A stretch of 64,000 nt of DNA from positions 1,612,001 through 1,676,000 of the forward strand of contig NZ_JBAJIJ010000001.1 of NCBI RefSeq assembly GCF_036867135.1. The letters run 5' to 3'. Every line of letters begins with the position of its first letter. Positions within the stretch are counted from its first letter, which is position 1. Below the pieces are notes generated by a model, which was given only the letters and a program-made list of their open reading frames with translations, ran no database searches and was not told where the DNA came from. The DNA is from Aeromicrobium sp. Sec7.5. Its GTDB lineage: Bacteria > Actinomycetota > Actinomycetes > Propionibacteriales > Nocardioidaceae. Below are positions 51,722 through 61,938 of the stretch, one piece after another. The translations under genes and the position numbers were made by a program.

Positions 51722-52812
51722 GCGGCTCCTTGGGTGGGCAGCGATGTGGTCGTCCCGGTCGGCCGGACGTGCACGAACGGCGACGTCATGGCGCGGACGA
51801 GGGCGCTGTAGTCGAGCTGGAAGGTGATCTCGTCGCCCACCACGATGCCGTGGTCACCGACGTCGAGGACGAGGTGGTCGCTGCTGGCCGCCAGCACGGT
51901 CATGCCAGCGGGCGGCGTGGCGCCCTCGGGATCGACGTCCTGTCGCCCGAGGGCGACGATCGCCTGCCGGACACGGCCGGGCCTGCCGCGCTCCGGGGTC
52001 CTCCCGAAGGCGTCCTGGCCGACGGCTCCCCAGGACTGGCCCGGCTTGGTCTGCACCTCGATGACCTCGGCCACCAGCGTGAACGCATCGGTACGCAGGC
52101 CGGCGACGACCTGGCGGTGGAGCGGCTCGGTGCCAAGCAGGATGGACTCCCCCAGCCGGAGCTCGTCGACCCGACCGACGTCACCGGAGCCGAAGGCCCA
52201 GTCGAGGTTGGCGGAGTTGCCCCCCGTCACGATCGTCATCGGGTGACCCACGCGCGCCTCGACGAGGTCGACCAGGGCCGAGAGCTGGTCCATCTTGTCC
52301 TGGTCGGGGACGATGCCGCTGCGGCACGCGAGATTGGTGCCGAGTCCGGCCAGACGCAACCCCGCCAGGCCCGCCACCGTGGCGGCGAGGCCGACGACCT
52401 CGTCGACGGCCACGCCCTCGCGCAGGTCGCCGAGCTCGACCATCAGCACGACGTCGTGCGACACCTGCTCGCGGAGGGCGGCGGCCGACAGCGCCGCGAG
52501 CACGACGGTCTCGGTGTTGAGGCTCATGTCGCTGCTGCGGACGACGCGGTCGACCTGGCTCAGCATCGGCGACCTGATCAGGGTCAGCGGCGTGAGGCGG
52601 TCGCCCGCGCGGAGGCGCTCGAGGTTCTCGACGCGGGAGTCACCGATCGCCGTCGCCCCGCCCCGCACCATGGCGGCGGCGACCTCGCTCGACCCCAGTG
52701 ACGCCTTGGACACGCCCGTGACCCGAATGCCCCGCGGTGCGAGCCGGTCCACGAGGACCCGTGTGTTCTGGGCGACCAGGTCGAGGTCGACGTCGAGCCG
52801 GGGCGCCGTCAC
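51718..52812 (-). CDS. Alanine/ornithine racemase-family PLP enzyme
   Basis: Predicted protein of 364 residues. VDLDLVAQNTRVLVDRLAPR, IRVTGVSKASLGSSEVAAAM (catalytic Lys in GVSKA) and RSGIVPDQDKMDQLSALVDL fit the group that includes ornithine racemase (Orr) and YhfX rather than classical Alr. C-terminal beta domain: GDHGIVVGDEITFQLDYSAL. It overlaps both neighbours by 4 bases, so the three proteins are made together. Amino acid specificity is unknown. Confidence 0.88.
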   Translation of the reverse strand: MTAPRLDVDLDLVAQNTRVLVDRLAPRGIRVTGVSKASLGSSEVAAAMVRGGATAIGDSRVENLERLRAGDRLTPLTLIRSPMLSQVDRVVRSSDMSLNTETVVLAALSAAALREQVSHDVVLMVELGDLREGVAVDEVVGLAATVAGLAGLRLAGLGTNLACRSGIVPDQDKMDQLSALVDLVEARVGHPMTIVTGGNSANLDWAFGSGDVGRVDELRLGESILLGTEPLHRQVVAGLRTDAFTLVAEVIEVQTKPGQSWGAVGQDAFGRTPERGRPGRVRQAIVALGRQDVDPEGATPPAGMTVLAASSDHLVLDVGDHGIVVGDEITFQLDYSALVRAMTSPFVHVRPTGTTTSLPTQGAA

Positions 52813-53969
52813 CGAGCGACCGGGGCGAGGCGAGCCTCGAGCTCCGGGAATGCCAGCAGCACCATGTCGACCAGGCGGTCGAGGGGACGCGTCAGGGGGT
52901 CGGTCGCCGGGAGGCCGAGCTCGAGCTCGAGCGTCACGATGGCATCGCTGATCTCGTCGTCGGTCATGCGCTCGTGGTTGACCGTGATGCCGATGACCTT
53001 CGTGTCGGCGAAGGCCTCGATCAGCGCGACCTCGCTCGCGGCGGTCGGCATCGCGACCATCGGGAAGTCACCCAGGACCTCCCGCTTCGGCGCGTGCTGC
53101 ACGATGACGGCCTGCGGCCGGCTGCCGCGCAGGATGTGGCCGGAGGTCAGGTAGGCCGGGTGGCTGAGCGCGCCCTGCCCCTCGACCACGATGACGTCCG
53201 GGTCCTCGTTCTCGAAGGCGAGCACGACCTGGTTCTCGACCTCGCCCGAGATGAACTGCGGCACGAGTGCGTCGAGAGCGGCGCCGTACTTGCCGCCCTG
53301 GATCAAGGTCGTCTGCCCCGTGCCGACCATGACGGCCCTGATCCCCACCGAGTTGAGCGCCTGGACCAGCAGCGTGGAGGTCGTGCGCTTGCCGATCGCG
53401 CCGTCAGTGCCGAGCACCGCGATCCGCGGGCAGGTGACGTCGAAGATCCGACCGGAGAACAGGTGGAGGTCCTTGGTCTCCTTCGGACGCCGGATGTCGG
53501 TGATCGTCACGTTCGCCAGCAGGCTCGCCGCCACGAACTCGGCGTCCTCGTTGAGGAACTCGTGCAGCCCGTTGATGACGTGCATGCCGCGGGAGATGCC
53601 GTCGAGCAGCACCAGGCGCTGGGCCGTCGACAGCAGGCCGTCGGCCGGCGCGACGCCGCAGATCAGGTAGTCCGGGACGAACCCGGCTGCCGCGACGGCG
53701 TCGTCCAGGCTCGCCAGCACCGGGATGCCGTTCGGCGTGCCGTCGAGGAACTCGCCCGCGTCCGCACCGGCCTGACGGCTGTCGATGACGCTGAGGATCT
53801 GGTACTTCTCGGAGTGGCGCACGAGCCCGTTGGCCGTCTTGCCGTCCTGCTCACCGAATTGGCCCTCGCAGTACGTGATGGCGGTGCTGCCGGTGGGCAG
53901 CGACGCCGCGACGCCGGGCACGGCCCGCAGGCGCGCGCCGAGGTCGGAACGGGGAACGGGGGGAATCAT
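52809..53969 (-). CDS. DUF1611 protein (DgcN-like D-amino-acid N-acyltransferase family)
   Basis: Predicted protein of 386 residues. An N-terminal Rossmann-like part (ITYCEGQFGEQDGKTANGLV, VPDYLICGVAPADGLL) is followed by a P-loop-like domain: RIAVLGTDGAIGKRTTSTLL, with IVVEGQGALSHPAY and PPVIAxH-type HAPKREVLG. DUF1611 members include DgcN, which acetylates D-glutamate. The usual partner DgcA epimerase is missing; instead a racemase and a dipeptidase follow. GAGGAG precedes ATG 53969. Confidence 0.88.
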   Translation of the reverse strand: MIPPVPRSDLGARLRAVPGVAASLPTGSTAITYCEGQFGEQDGKTANGLVRHSEKYQILSVIDSRQAGADAGEFLDGTPNGIPVLASLDDAVAAAGFVPDYLICGVAPADGLLSTAQRLVLLDGISRGMHVINGLHEFLNEDAEFVAASLLANVTITDIRRPKETKDLHLFSGRIFDVTCPRIAVLGTDGAIGKRTTSTLLVQALNSVGIRAVMVGTGQTTLIQGGKYGAALDALVPQFISGEVENQVVLAFENEDPDVIVVEGQGALSHPAYLTSGHILRGSRPQAVIVQHAPKREVLGDFPMVAMPTAASEVALIEAFADTKVIGITVNHERMTDDEISDAIVTLELELGLPATDPLTRPLDRLVDMVLLAFPELEARLAPVAR

Positions 53970-54153
53970 GGGTCTCCTCGGGAGGTCCTTCAGAGGAGGC
54001 GTCCCAAAAAGAGAGAAAGGCCAGCGGGCCGGACGGTCGACGTAAGAGTCTTCCCTGAGTGCGGCGAGATGCCGACCCCCTCAGGATACCAGTGGGATCG
54101 CACCGTTCCGTCCGTCTCGACGAGGTCACGGCCCGCGACGGTAGCCTTCGGCC

Positions 54154-54333
54154 ATGGCGCAGCGGCTCCGACACTCCTCCCTGATCCTTCCCCTCGACGA
54201 GGGCGTCGACAACCAGGCCGTCGACCGTCACATGCTGCTCTGGACCGACGAGGGCTGGTCGCTGCAGCACTTCAGCACGACGGCCGACCCCCGCAACCAC
54301 TCGTTCCACTTCGTCTGGACCCGCCCCCACTGA
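54154..54333 (+). CDS. Hypothetical small protein, 59 residues
   Basis: ATG 54154 lies 6 bases after TAGCCT (leaderless) and the frame runs to TGA at 54331-54333, 38 bases before moaA. The product (starting MAQRLRHSSLILPLDEGVDN, ending NHSFHFVWTRPH) is soluble, with a DEGWSLQHFS strand and histidines. Codon bias follows the genome (G or C in nearly all third positions). No family recognised; it may be transcribed separately from moaA, which has its own -10. Confidence 0.6.
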   Translation: MAQRLRHSSLILPLDEGVDNQAVDRHMLLWTDEGWSLQHFSTTADPRNHSFHFVWTRPH

Positions 54334-54371
54334 CTCAGCCGGGCTGCACGGCGCGGACTACGCTGGAACCG

Positions 54372-55409
54372 ATGAGCCTCGGCGTGGAACCTACGAGCGG
54401 CACCGGCCTGGTCGACTCCTTCGGCCGGGTCCACACCGACCTGCGCATCTCGTTGACCGACCGCTGCTCCCTGCGCTGCACGTACTGCATGCCCGAGCAG
54501 GGCAACGTGTGGCTCACGCGCTCGAGCATCATGTCGGCCGACGAGATCGCGCACGTCGCCCGCGTGGCCGCTGATCTCGGCGTGACCTCGTTCCGACTCA
54601 CCGGCGGCGAGCCCCTCCTGCGCGTCGACCTGGCCGAGATCGTGAGCCGCGTGGCCGCGCTGCGCAGCGGCGGGGCACCCGTCGAGGTCACCCTGACGAC
54701 CAACGGCATCGGCCTCGCCTCGCGCATCGACGAGCTCGTGGCGGCCGGTCTGTCGCGCGTCAACATCAGCATCGACACGGTGCGGGCCGACCGGTTCCTG
54801 TCCCTGACCAAGCGCGACCGGCTCGCCGACGTGCTCGAGGGCATCGGAGCCGCTGCCGCCTCGTCGTTGCGACCTCTCAAGCTCAACGCGGTCGCGATGC
54901 GCGGCGTCAACGACGACGAGCTCGTCGACCTGGTCGAGCTGGCGGTCGCCCACGACGCCGAGATGCGGTTCATCGAGCAGATGCCGCTGGACGCCGGACA
55001 CCAGTGGGACCGATCCACGATGCTGACCCGTGACGAGATCCTGGCCGTCCTGGGTGAGCGGTGGTCGCTGGCCCCGGTCCCGGGGCGCGGTGACGCGCCG
55101 GCCGAGCGGTTCGTGCTCGACACCGGCCCGCACACGGTCGGCGTGATCGCCTCGGTCACAGCCCCGTTCTGCTCGGCGTGCAACCGCCTGCGGCTCACCG
55201 CCGACGGCCAGGTCCGCAGCTGCCTGTTCGCGACGGACGAGCTCGACCTGCTGCAGTCGCTGCGCGACGAGACGCTGCCGGAGGCCGACCGCGACGTCGC
55301 TGTCGAGACCGTGCTGCGGCGTTCGGTCGGGGCCAAGCTGGCCGGCCACGCGATCAACGACCCGCTCTTCCTCCAGCCCGTCCGGGGCATGAACGCGATC
55401 GGCGGCTGA
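54372..55409 (+). CDS. moaA: GTP 3',8-cyclase
   Basis: Predicted protein of 345 residues. LTDRCSLRCTYCMPEQG is the radical-SAM cluster motif, RLTGGEPLLRVDL and LTTNGIGLASRIDEL follow, and SVTAPFCSACNRLRLTADG with VRSCLFA binds the second cluster; the C-terminal GG tail is present. First step of molybdopterin synthesis. ATG 54372 is 7 bases after TACGCT (leaderless). Confidence 0.96.
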   Translation: MSLGVEPTSGTGLVDSFGRVHTDLRISLTDRCSLRCTYCMPEQGNVWLTRSSIMSADEIAHVARVAADLGVTSFRLTGGEPLLRVDLAEIVSRVAALRSGGAPVEVTLTTNGIGLASRIDELVAAGLSRVNISIDTVRADRFLSLTKRDRLADVLEGIGAAAASSLRPLKLNAVAMRGVNDDELVDLVELAVAHDAEMRFIEQMPLDAGHQWDRSTMLTRDEILAVLGERWSLAPVPGRGDAPAERFVLDTGPHTVGVIASVTAPFCSACNRLRLTADGQVRSCLFATDELDLLQSLRDETLPEADRDVAVETVLRRSVGAKLAGHAINDPLFLQPVRGMNAIGG

Positions 55410-55449
55410 CCCCGCGGGGTCGGGACGCAGCTGATGGGATGCTGGTGAC

Positions 55450-55953
55450 ATGAGCCACTCCGGCGTGCGCGCCACCGTGATCACGGTCTCCGACCGAGCG
55501 TCGTCCGGTGTGAGTGAGGACCGCAGCGGGCCACTGGCCGTGGCACTCCTCGAGGGCGCCGGGTTCACCTGCGCGGCCGCCACCGTGGTTCCCGACGGCG
55601 CCGCGTCGGTCGAAGGTGCGCTCCGCGCCGCGATCGTCGACGGCGCGCGCCTGGTGGTCACGACCGGGGGCACCGGGATCGGGCCGCGCGACCTCACCCC
55701 GGAGGGCACCGCGCCCGTCCTCACCCGCCAGCTGCCCGGCCTCGTGGAGGAGATCCGTCGCCTCGCGACGCTCGAGACGCCCGGCGGCATGCTGTCGCGC
55801 GGTCTGGCGGGAGTCGTCGACGGACCCTCCGGCTCCGGCGCGCTCGTGGTCAACGTGTCCGGTTCGACGGCGGCCGTCAGGTCAGCGGTTCCGGTCGTGC
55901 TGGCCGTCGCGCCGCACGCCATCGCCCAGCTCGACGGCGGCGATCACGCATGA
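55450..55953 (+). CDS. Molybdopterin adenylyltransferase (MogA/MoaB-like)
   Basis: Predicted protein of 167 residues. TVITVSDRASSGVSEDRSGP, RLVVTTGGTGIGPRDLTPEG and LARGLAGV-like SRGLAGVVDG...LVVNVSGS match MogA/MoaB. It adenylates molybdopterin. 40 bases after moaA and overlapping moaE by 4 bases (ATGA). Confidence 0.94.
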   Translation: MSHSGVRATVITVSDRASSGVSEDRSGPLAVALLEGAGFTCAAATVVPDGAASVEGALRAAIVDGARLVVTTGGTGIGPRDLTPEGTAPVLTRQLPGLVEEIRRLATLETPGGMLSRGLAGVVDGPSGSGALVVNVSGSTAAVRSAVPVVLAVAPHAIAQLDGGDHA

Positions 55954-56441
55954 GCCCCGACAAGCTACAGCCGGAGATCGTGCTGGCCGAGGTCACGACC
56001 ACGCCGCTCGACGTCGCCGCACACCTGACCGCGGTCTCCCACGCAGCGGCAGGCGCCGTGGCGACCTTCGTCGGCCAGGTGCGCGACCACGACCCGGAGG
56101 CCCAGGGCGAGGTCGAGCTCCTCGAGTACGAGGCGCACCCCGACGCCGAGCGCGCGCTGGCCGACATCGCCGTCCGCGTCGCCGCGGGGCAGGACGTGCG
56201 GATCGCGGTCAGCCACCGCTCCGGATCGCTGGCCGTCGGCGACGCGGCCGTCGTCGTCGCCGTCGCCTCGCCCCACCGCGCTCTCGCGTTCGAGGTCTGT
56301 CGCGAGCTCATCGAGACCATCAAGACCGACCTACCGATTTGGAAGCGTCAGGTCGACGCCTCCGGACGATCGACGTGGAAGGGCCTCGGCGAGGATCAGC
56401 CGCCGGCGAACGGTGGCAGCACGTCGGCCGTGACCGCCTGA
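55950..56441 (+). CDS. moaE: Molybdopterin synthase catalytic subunit
   Basis: Predicted protein of 163 residues. AGAVATFVGQVRDHDPEAQG, LEYEAHPDAERALADIAVRV, VSHRSGSLAVGDAAVVVAVA and TDLPIWKRQV (catalytic Lys) are conserved in MoaE. It converts cPMP to molybdopterin with MoaD, which is encoded on the opposite strand with 46 overlapping bases. Confidence 0.95.
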   Translation: MSPDKLQPEIVLAEVTTTPLDVAAHLTAVSHAAAGAVATFVGQVRDHDPEAQGEVELLEYEAHPDAERALADIAVRVAAGQDVRIAVSHRSGSLAVGDAAVVVAVASPHRALAFEVCRELIETIKTDLPIWKRQVDASGRSTWKGLGEDQPPANGGSTSAVTA

Positions 56442-56625
56442 TCGAGCGTGTGCCCGTCCTCGCGGCGGGTCCCGTCGACCAGCAGGGCGCAGTGGCCGAG
56501 CAGCCGCTCCAGCGCCGGATGGTCGCGCACCATCGCGGCACGCATCTCCCCCACCGTCGACTCGTGCCGCGTCTCGCACGCGACTCCCGCGGCGTGGCGG
56601 GCGGCCGCGAAGTAGCGGACCTCGA

Positions 56626-56629
<4 letters not shown>
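56396..56629 (-). CDS. moaD: Molybdopterin synthase sulfur carrier subunit
   Basis: Predicted protein of 77 residues from GTG 56629. IEVRYFAAARHAAG, ALLVDGTRREDGHTLDQAV and the C-terminal PPFAGG (diglycine for thiocarboxylation) make it MoaD. Overlaps moaC by 4 bases upstream and the convergent moaE by 46 bases, so the two subunits of one enzyme are on opposite strands. Confidence 0.94.
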
Positions 56630-57105
<476 letters not shown>

Positions 57106-57138
57106 GGGGCGATCCTCCCAGACGGTCACGGGTCGACC

Positions 57139-58203
57139 TCAGGACCGGCGAGCCGCGTGCACCGCGACCTCGACGGCCTTGACCGCGAGGTGCACGTGGC
57201 TCCCCGGGACGAGGTCCAGCTCGGCCGCGGCGGACGGCGTCACCTCGGCCGCGATCGCGAGCGAGCCGACCCGGGTCCTGACCCGAACCCGGTCGCCGAT
57301 CGGCTCGACCTCGGTCACCACGGCGGCCAGACCGTTGCGCGGGCTGCCGGCGCGGGCCTCGGCGTACACCGACACCGCCGACGGCGAGAAGACCGCGACG
57401 GCGGGCTCGTGCTCGGCCGGCGCCGAGGCCGAGGGCAGACCCGTCACGACGGCGTCCGCGTGGACCACGGCACCGTCCTCCCATCGGCCGGCCACCAGGT
57501 TCAGGCCCGCGACCCGTGCCGCGAAGGCACTGCGCGGTCGGGTGAGGACCTCGTGGCTGGGTCCCTCCTCCACCACGCGTCCCCGCTGCAGGACGACGAC
57601 CCGGTCCGCGAGCAGCAGGGCGTCCACGGGGTCGTGGGTCACGAGGAGGACCGTTCGCTCGGCCAGGGTCGCCCGCAGGACCTGCCGGACGACGGGCGCC
57701 GCGTCGACGTCGAGCGCGGCCATCGGCTCGTCGAGCAGCAGGACCTCGGGCTCGGCCGCCAGCGCACGCGCGACGGCGACGCGCTGCGCCTGTCCGCCGC
57801 TGAGCTGGGCGGGCCGCCGGTCCGCGAGGTCGTCGACACCGACCTCGCGCAGGTGGGTGAGCGCCGCGGCTCGGGCGGCGACACGGCCGGCACCGCTGGA
57901 TCGCGGTCCGAATGCGACGTTGTCGAGCACGGAGAGGTGCGGGAAGAGCAGCGGTTCCTGCGCGAGGAGCGCGACCTTGCGGCGGTGCGGCTCGACGCGC
58001 GTGATCTCGCGGCCGGCCGAGGTGACGTGGCCCGAGGTCGGCGCCACGAGTCCGGCGACCGTGCCGAGCACCGTGGACTTCCCCGCGCCGTTCGGTCCGA
58101 GCAGGGCCACGCTCTCCCCCGGGCCGACCTCGAGCCGGACGACCACGTCGCGCGGGCCGACCGCGACGTCGACGACCAGACCCGACTCGGAGGTGGTCGT
58201 CAT
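57139..58203 (-). CDS. modC: Molybdate ABC transporter ATP-binding protein
   Basis: Predicted protein of 354 residues. [20 protein letters not shown] (Walker A), [19 protein letters not shown] (signature), [15 protein letters not shown] (Walker B) and TVLLVTHD (H-loop) form the ATPase; the C-terminal 90 residues with [20 protein letters not shown] are a TOBE molybdate-binding domain. Overlaps modB by 4 bases. Confidence 0.94.
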   Translation of the reverse strand: MTTTSESGLVVDVAVGPRDVVVRLEVGPGESVALLGPNGAGKSTVLGTVAGLVAPTSGHVTSAGREITRVEPHRRKVALLAQEPLLFPHLSVLDNVAFGPRSSGAGRVAARAAALTHLREVGVDDLADRRPAQLSGGQAQRVAVARALAAEPEVLLLDEPMAALDVDAAPVVRQVLRATLAERTVLLVTHDPVDALLLADRVVVLQRGRVVEEGPSHEVLTRPRSAFAARVAGLNLVAGRWEDGAVVHADAVVTGLPSASAPAEHEPAVAVFSPSAVSVYAEARAGSPRNGLAAVVTEVEPIGDRVRVRTRVGSLAIAAEVTPSAAAELDLVPGSHVHLAVKAVEVAVHAARRS

Positions 58204-58985
58204 GACGCGCCCCGTCCGGGGCGAGCGACACCGATCACGAGGACGGCCACCACGACGAGCACGAGCGAGAGCGCCACGGCCGAGTCCGGGTCCGCGAACC
58301 GCTCGAGGTAGATCTGCGTCGGCAGGGTCGTCGTGGTGCCCTGCAGTGATCCCGCGAAGGTGATGGTGGCACCGAACTCGCCGAGGGCCCGCGCGAACGC
58401 CAGGACGGCGCCACCGAGCAGGCCCGGCAGCACCAGCGGCAGCGTGATGCGCCGGAAGACGGTCGTGGGTGCCGCACCGAGGGTCGCCGCCACCACCTCG
58501 TACCGCTGCCCGGCCGTCCGCAGGGCGCCCTCCAACGAGATCACGAGGAAGGGCAGCGACACGAAGGTCTGCGCCATCACGACCGCTGCGGTCGAGAACG
58601 CGATGTCGAGGCCGAGCACCTCGAAGGTGGGACCGAGCAGACCGCGCCGGCCGAACGTGTAGAGCAGGGCGATGCCGCTGACGACAGGTGGGATCACGAG
58701 TGGCAGCAGGACCAGAGCTCGCAGGATGCCCTGGCCCCGGAACGAGGTGCGAGCCAGGACGACCGCCATCGGCACGCCCAGCAGGACACACAGCACCGTG
58801 CTCGTGCCGCTGGTGCGCAGGCTCAGCCACAGTGCGTCGCGTGCCGATGCCGAGCCCACGAGCGAACCGAAGTCGCCCCAGTCGACCCGGCTGACCATCG
58901 CGACCAGCGGCAGCAGCACGAAGACCACGCCGAGCATGGCCGGTACGTACAGCCACCGGGGCAGGCCGACGCCGCGCCCCGTCAC
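58200..58985 (-). CDS. modB: Molybdate ABC transporter permease
   Basis: Predicted protein of 261 residues from GTG 58985, overlapping modA (GTGA). Five to six helices; [20 protein letters not shown] and [20 protein letters not shown] are the permease and EAA loops of ModB/CysT. It forms the membrane pore fed by ModA. Confidence 0.94.
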   Translation of the reverse strand: MTGRGVGLPRWLYVPAMLGVVFVLLPLVAMVSRVDWGDFGSLVGSASARDALWLSLRTSGTSTVLCVLLGVPMAVVLARTSFRGQGILRALVLLPLVIPPVVSGIALLYTFGRRGLLGPTFEVLGLDIAFSTAAVVMAQTFVSLPFLVISLEGALRTAGQRYEVVAATLGAAPTTVFRRITLPLVLPGLLGGAVLAFARALGEFGATITFAGSLQGTTTTLPTQIYLERFADPDSAVALSLVLVVVAVLVIGVARPGRGAS

Positions 58986-59788
58986 GGCGTCCCGAATCCG
59001 GCGTCGCCCAGCACGCGACGACCGGTCTCGCCCAGGACCATCTCGATGAACGCGCGCGCGAGCTCCTCCTGCTCCGCCCCCTGCACGCGGGCGATGGGAT
59101 AGGTGTTGACGACGCTGGCGGCCTCGGGGAACGCAATGCCCTCGACGGTGTCGCCTGCCGCGGCCACGTCGGTGACGTAGACCAGTCCCGCGTCGGCCTC
59201 CCCTGCGACCACCTTCCCGAGCACGTCGGTGACGGACTGCTCCTGGCTGTCCGGGCTCAGCTCGACGCCGGCAGCAGCGGCGACCTTCTGCGTCGCACTG
59301 CCACACGGGACGTCGGCGGCGCAGACGACGAGGCGCAGGTCCGCCGCGGCCAGGTCGTCGAACGTCTCGATGCCGGCCGGGTTGCCCGGGGGCACCACGA
59401 TCTGGAGCGTGTTGGTGGCGAAGTCCTGCGGATCGATCGCGCGGTCCCCGAGCTTGGCCATGGTCGCCAGGTCCGCCGAGGCGAACACGTCGACCGGCGC
59501 CTCCCCCAGGATCTGGGTGACCAGGTCCGAGGAGCCGCCGAAGCTCAGCTTGACGTCCACCCCTGGGTTCTCGGCCTCGAACTCGGCCTCCACCTCCGCG
59601 AAGGTGGCCTGCAGGGACGCCGCGGCGAAGACGACCAAAGTTTTTTTCTCGACCCGATCGGCGCCCGCACAGGCCGTCATGGCCAGGAGCAGGACCCCCA
59701 CCGCGACGCACCGAAACCGCTGGGATCGCAGTGATCTGTAAGGGGTGCGCTGCCGCGTTCCACGCCCGTTCCCCGCCCACTCGGTCAT
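58982..59788 (-). CDS. modA: Molybdate-binding lipoprotein
   Basis: Predicted protein of 268 residues. The signal ends in the lipobox [65 protein letters not shown] and [11 protein letters not shown] match ModA. A longer N-terminus upstream is ignored because TACGCT lies 6 bases before ATG 59788 (leaderless). Divergent from the lipoprotein at 59896. Confidence 0.94.
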   Translation of the reverse strand: MTEWAGNGRGTRQRTPYRSLRSQRFRCVAVGVLLLAMTACAGADRVEKKTLVVFAAASLQATFAEVEAEFEAENPGVDVKLSFGGSSDLVTQILGEAPVDVFASADLATMAKLGDRAIDPQDFATNTLQIVVPPGNPAGIETFDDLAAADLRLVVCAADVPCGSATQKVAAAAGVELSPDSQEQSVTDVLGKVVAGEADAGLVYVTDVAAAGDTVEGIAFPEAASVVNTYPIARVQGAEQEELARAFIEMVLGETGRRVLGDAGFGTP

Positions 59789-59895
59789 GGCTGGAGCGTA
59801 GTCCTGTCCAGAACTTTCTCGTGATCGACCAATCCGGTCTCCACCCAGCGGCGAAACATCCATGTACACCCCGCCAGACGAACAAAGGATTCATC

Positions 59896-60585
59896 ATGAG
59901 CGCCTTCAAGACGCTGAAGACCCGCAAGGTCATGACCGGCCTCGCGATCGCCGCCGTGGCTTCACTCCCCCTGGCCGCCTGCTCGTCCACCGAGGACGAC
60001 ACGTCGAGCTCGAGCTCCAGCTCCGACTCCGACATCGCCAAGCCCGTCGCTCGCATCAACGCTCTCTCGGGCGTCGACACCGGCATCCTCCTGGACGCCG
60101 GCTTCGCCGAGGCCCTCACGACCCTCGGCCTGACGCCGGGCACCGTGGGCACCGCGACCCTGGCCGACGGCTCGATCAACTTCCCGATCACCGGTGGCAA
60201 CGTCACCTACTTCGAGCCCGGCACCGCCAAGCCCTACGTCATCGGCCAGGTCCAGCACGAGGGTTCCGGCCTGTCGCTGACCGCCGGCGACACCGTCGTC
60301 GAGCTGACCAACTTCAACGTGGACCCGGGCATCTCGCGTGTCTACGGCGACGTCTCGGTCAACGGCGAGACCGTTGTCGCCAGCGCGTTCCTGTTCCAGC
60401 TGCGTGGCGCCACGCTGAAGCCGCTGCAGACCGAGGGTGACACCGCCATCCTCGAGGGCACCAAGGTCTTCATCTCGCCGGTCGCCGCGGAGCTGCTGAA
60501 CAGCACCTTCGGCACCGACGCCGTGACCGACGCGCTCCTCGTCGGCATCGCCAAGATCACGGTCAACACGACGCCGGCTTCCTGA
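59896..60585 (+). CDS. Secreted lipoprotein of unknown function
   Basis: Predicted protein of 229 residues. The signal ends in SLPLAAC (lipobox), followed by a serine/aspartate-rich linker ([20 protein letters not shown]). The 180-residue domain is beta-rich and repetitive ([76 protein letters not shown]). I do not recognise the family. AAGGA precedes ATG 59896. It is divergent from modA and followed by a strong hairpin, so it is transcribed alone. Confidence 0.8.
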   Translation: MSAFKTLKTRKVMTGLAIAAVASLPLAACSSTEDDTSSSSSSSDSDIAKPVARINALSGVDTGILLDAGFAEALTTLGLTPGTVGTATLADGSINFPITGGNVTYFEPGTAKPYVIGQVQHEGSGLSLTAGDTVVELTNFNVDPGISRVYGDVSVNGETVVASAFLFQLRGATLKPLQTEGDTAILEGTKVFISPVAAELLNSTFGTDAVTDALLVGIAKITVNTTPAS

Positions 60586-60612
60586 GCCTCGTCTGATCGA
60601 ACCTGATCGAAT

Positions 60613-60649
60613 CCAGTGCCCCGGTCCCCTCGTGGGGCCGGGGCACTGG
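60613..60649 (+). terminator. Hairpin terminator after the lipoprotein gene
   Basis: CCAGTGCCCCGG pairs with CCGGGGCACTGG over 12 bp, and after a bulged T four more CCCC/GGGG pairs close on the loop TCGT. It lies 28 bases after the stop codon. No T-tract follows. Confidence 0.8.
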
Positions 60650-60723
60650 CGTTCGGGCAGGGTAGGTTCCAGGTCAGGCCACTTGGTCCGACCACCGCGC
60701 GTGCGTGAGGAGGTGACGACGGC

Positions 60724-61938
60724 ATGAGACTTCCCACCGTCGAGGACATCGAGCGGCGCATCCCGCGTCCGGAGGACTTCGAGAGCCGTGCCCGTGGCAC
60801 GCAGCTCACCGCACGTGTCGGTGTCGCGCTCGGCGTGGCGTTCGGCATCTGCTTCCTGACCGGGCTCTGGAGCCACGCCCAGTACGACCCGCCGGGCTGG
60901 CTGCCGATCGGCCCGCAGCCCACCCAGCTCTACCGCATCACCCAGGGACTCCACGTGATCAGCGGCATCGCCGCGATCCCGCTGCTGCTGGTCAAGCTCT
61001 GGTCGGCGTTCCCCCGCTTCTTCATCCGACCGCCCCACGGTCCCCGCGCACTCGTGGTCGAGGCGCTCGAGCGGGCCTCGATCGGTGCGCTCGTGGGCTC
61101 GTCGATCTTCATGCTCGCGAGCGGCCTGCTCAATATCGCCCAGTGGTACCCCTGGGACTTCAGCTTCCGCGCCACCCACAACGCCGTGGCCTGGGTCGCC
61201 ATCGGCTCGCTGCTGGTCCACATCGCCGTCAAGCTGCCCGTCATCCGCGAGGCCCTCGGGGCGCCGATCAACGGGCCCGAGGACGATCCCACCGCCGTCG
61301 AGCCCGGGTCCGAGCCCGAGGACGAATCCCCAGGCGAGAACGAGTCCGTGACCCGCCGGACCGTGATGCTGGGCGCCTTCGCCTCCTCCGGTCTCGCCGT
61401 GCTGCTGACCGCGGGCCAGACCGTCCCGTTCCTGCGCAAGATCTCGGTGTTCGCCGTGCGCGACGGAGAGGGACCCCAGGACCTGCCGGTCAACCGCACC
61501 GCCAAGGCTGCAGGTGCTGCCGAGGCCGCGGCCGATCCGGCCTTCGTGCTGGAGCTCATCGTCAACGGCACGACCCTGACGCTGGACCGCGACCAGCTCG
61601 CGGCGCTTCCCCAGCAGACCCACGAGCTGCCCATCGCCTGCGTGGAGGGGTGGAGCCGCAGCGCCTCGTGGACCGGTGTCTCGGTCCGCGACCTGATCGA
61701 GATGGCCGGCGGCGAGCCGCGGTCCGACGTGGTCGTGCGGTCGCTGCAGACCAAGGGAGCGTTCGGCACGTCCGTGCTCCCCGCGGCGTTCATCGACGAC
61801 CCCCGGACGATGTTGGCCCTGGAGCTCAACGGCGAGACCCTGAGCCTCGACCACGGCTACCCGTGCCGCATCATCGCGCCCAACCGGCCCGGTGTGCTGC
61901 AGACCAAGTGGGTCCGTCAGCTCGAGGTGAAGTCATGA
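60724..61938 (+). CDS. Membrane-bound molybdopterin-dependent oxidoreductase: cytochrome-b-like helices plus sulfite-oxidase fold
   Basis: Predicted protein of 404 residues. Residues about 30-180 hold four helices with histidines suited to haem (LTGLWSH, ITQGLHVISG, RATHNAVAW, SLLVHIAVK). After an acidic linker comes TRRTVMLGAFASSGLAVLLT, a Tat-like twin arginine (Arg211-212) with a fifth helix. The outside domain has the SUOX fold: ELPIACVEGWSRSASWTGVS with the Mo-ligand Cys306. The enzyme would oxidise or reduce a small substrate and pass electrons through the membrane part. Substrate unknown. Confidence 0.88.
   Translation: MRLPTVEDIERRIPRPEDFESRARGTQLTARVGVALGVAFGICFLTGLWSHAQYDPPGWLPIGPQPTQLYRITQGLHVISGIAAIPLLLVKLWSAFPRFFIRPPHGPRALVVEALERASIGALVGSSIFMLASGLLNIAQWYPWDFSFRATHNAVAWVAIGSLLVHIAVKLPVIREALGAPINGPEDDPTAVEPGSEPEDESPGENESVTRRTVMLGAFASSGLAVLLTAGQTVPFLRKISVFAVRDGEGPQDLPVNRTAKAAGAAEAAADPAFVLELIVNGTTLTLDRDQLAALPQQTHELPIACVEGWSRSASWTGVSVRDLIEMAGGEPRSDVVVRSLQTKGAFGTSVLPAAFIDDPRTMLALELNGETLSLDHGYPCRIIAPNRPGVLQTKWVRQLEVKS

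Noticed and set aside
55408..55421. 14-bp palindrome GACCCCGCGGGGTC at the end of moaA
   Set aside because: It has no loop, overlaps the stop codon and is likely by chance in GC-rich DNA.
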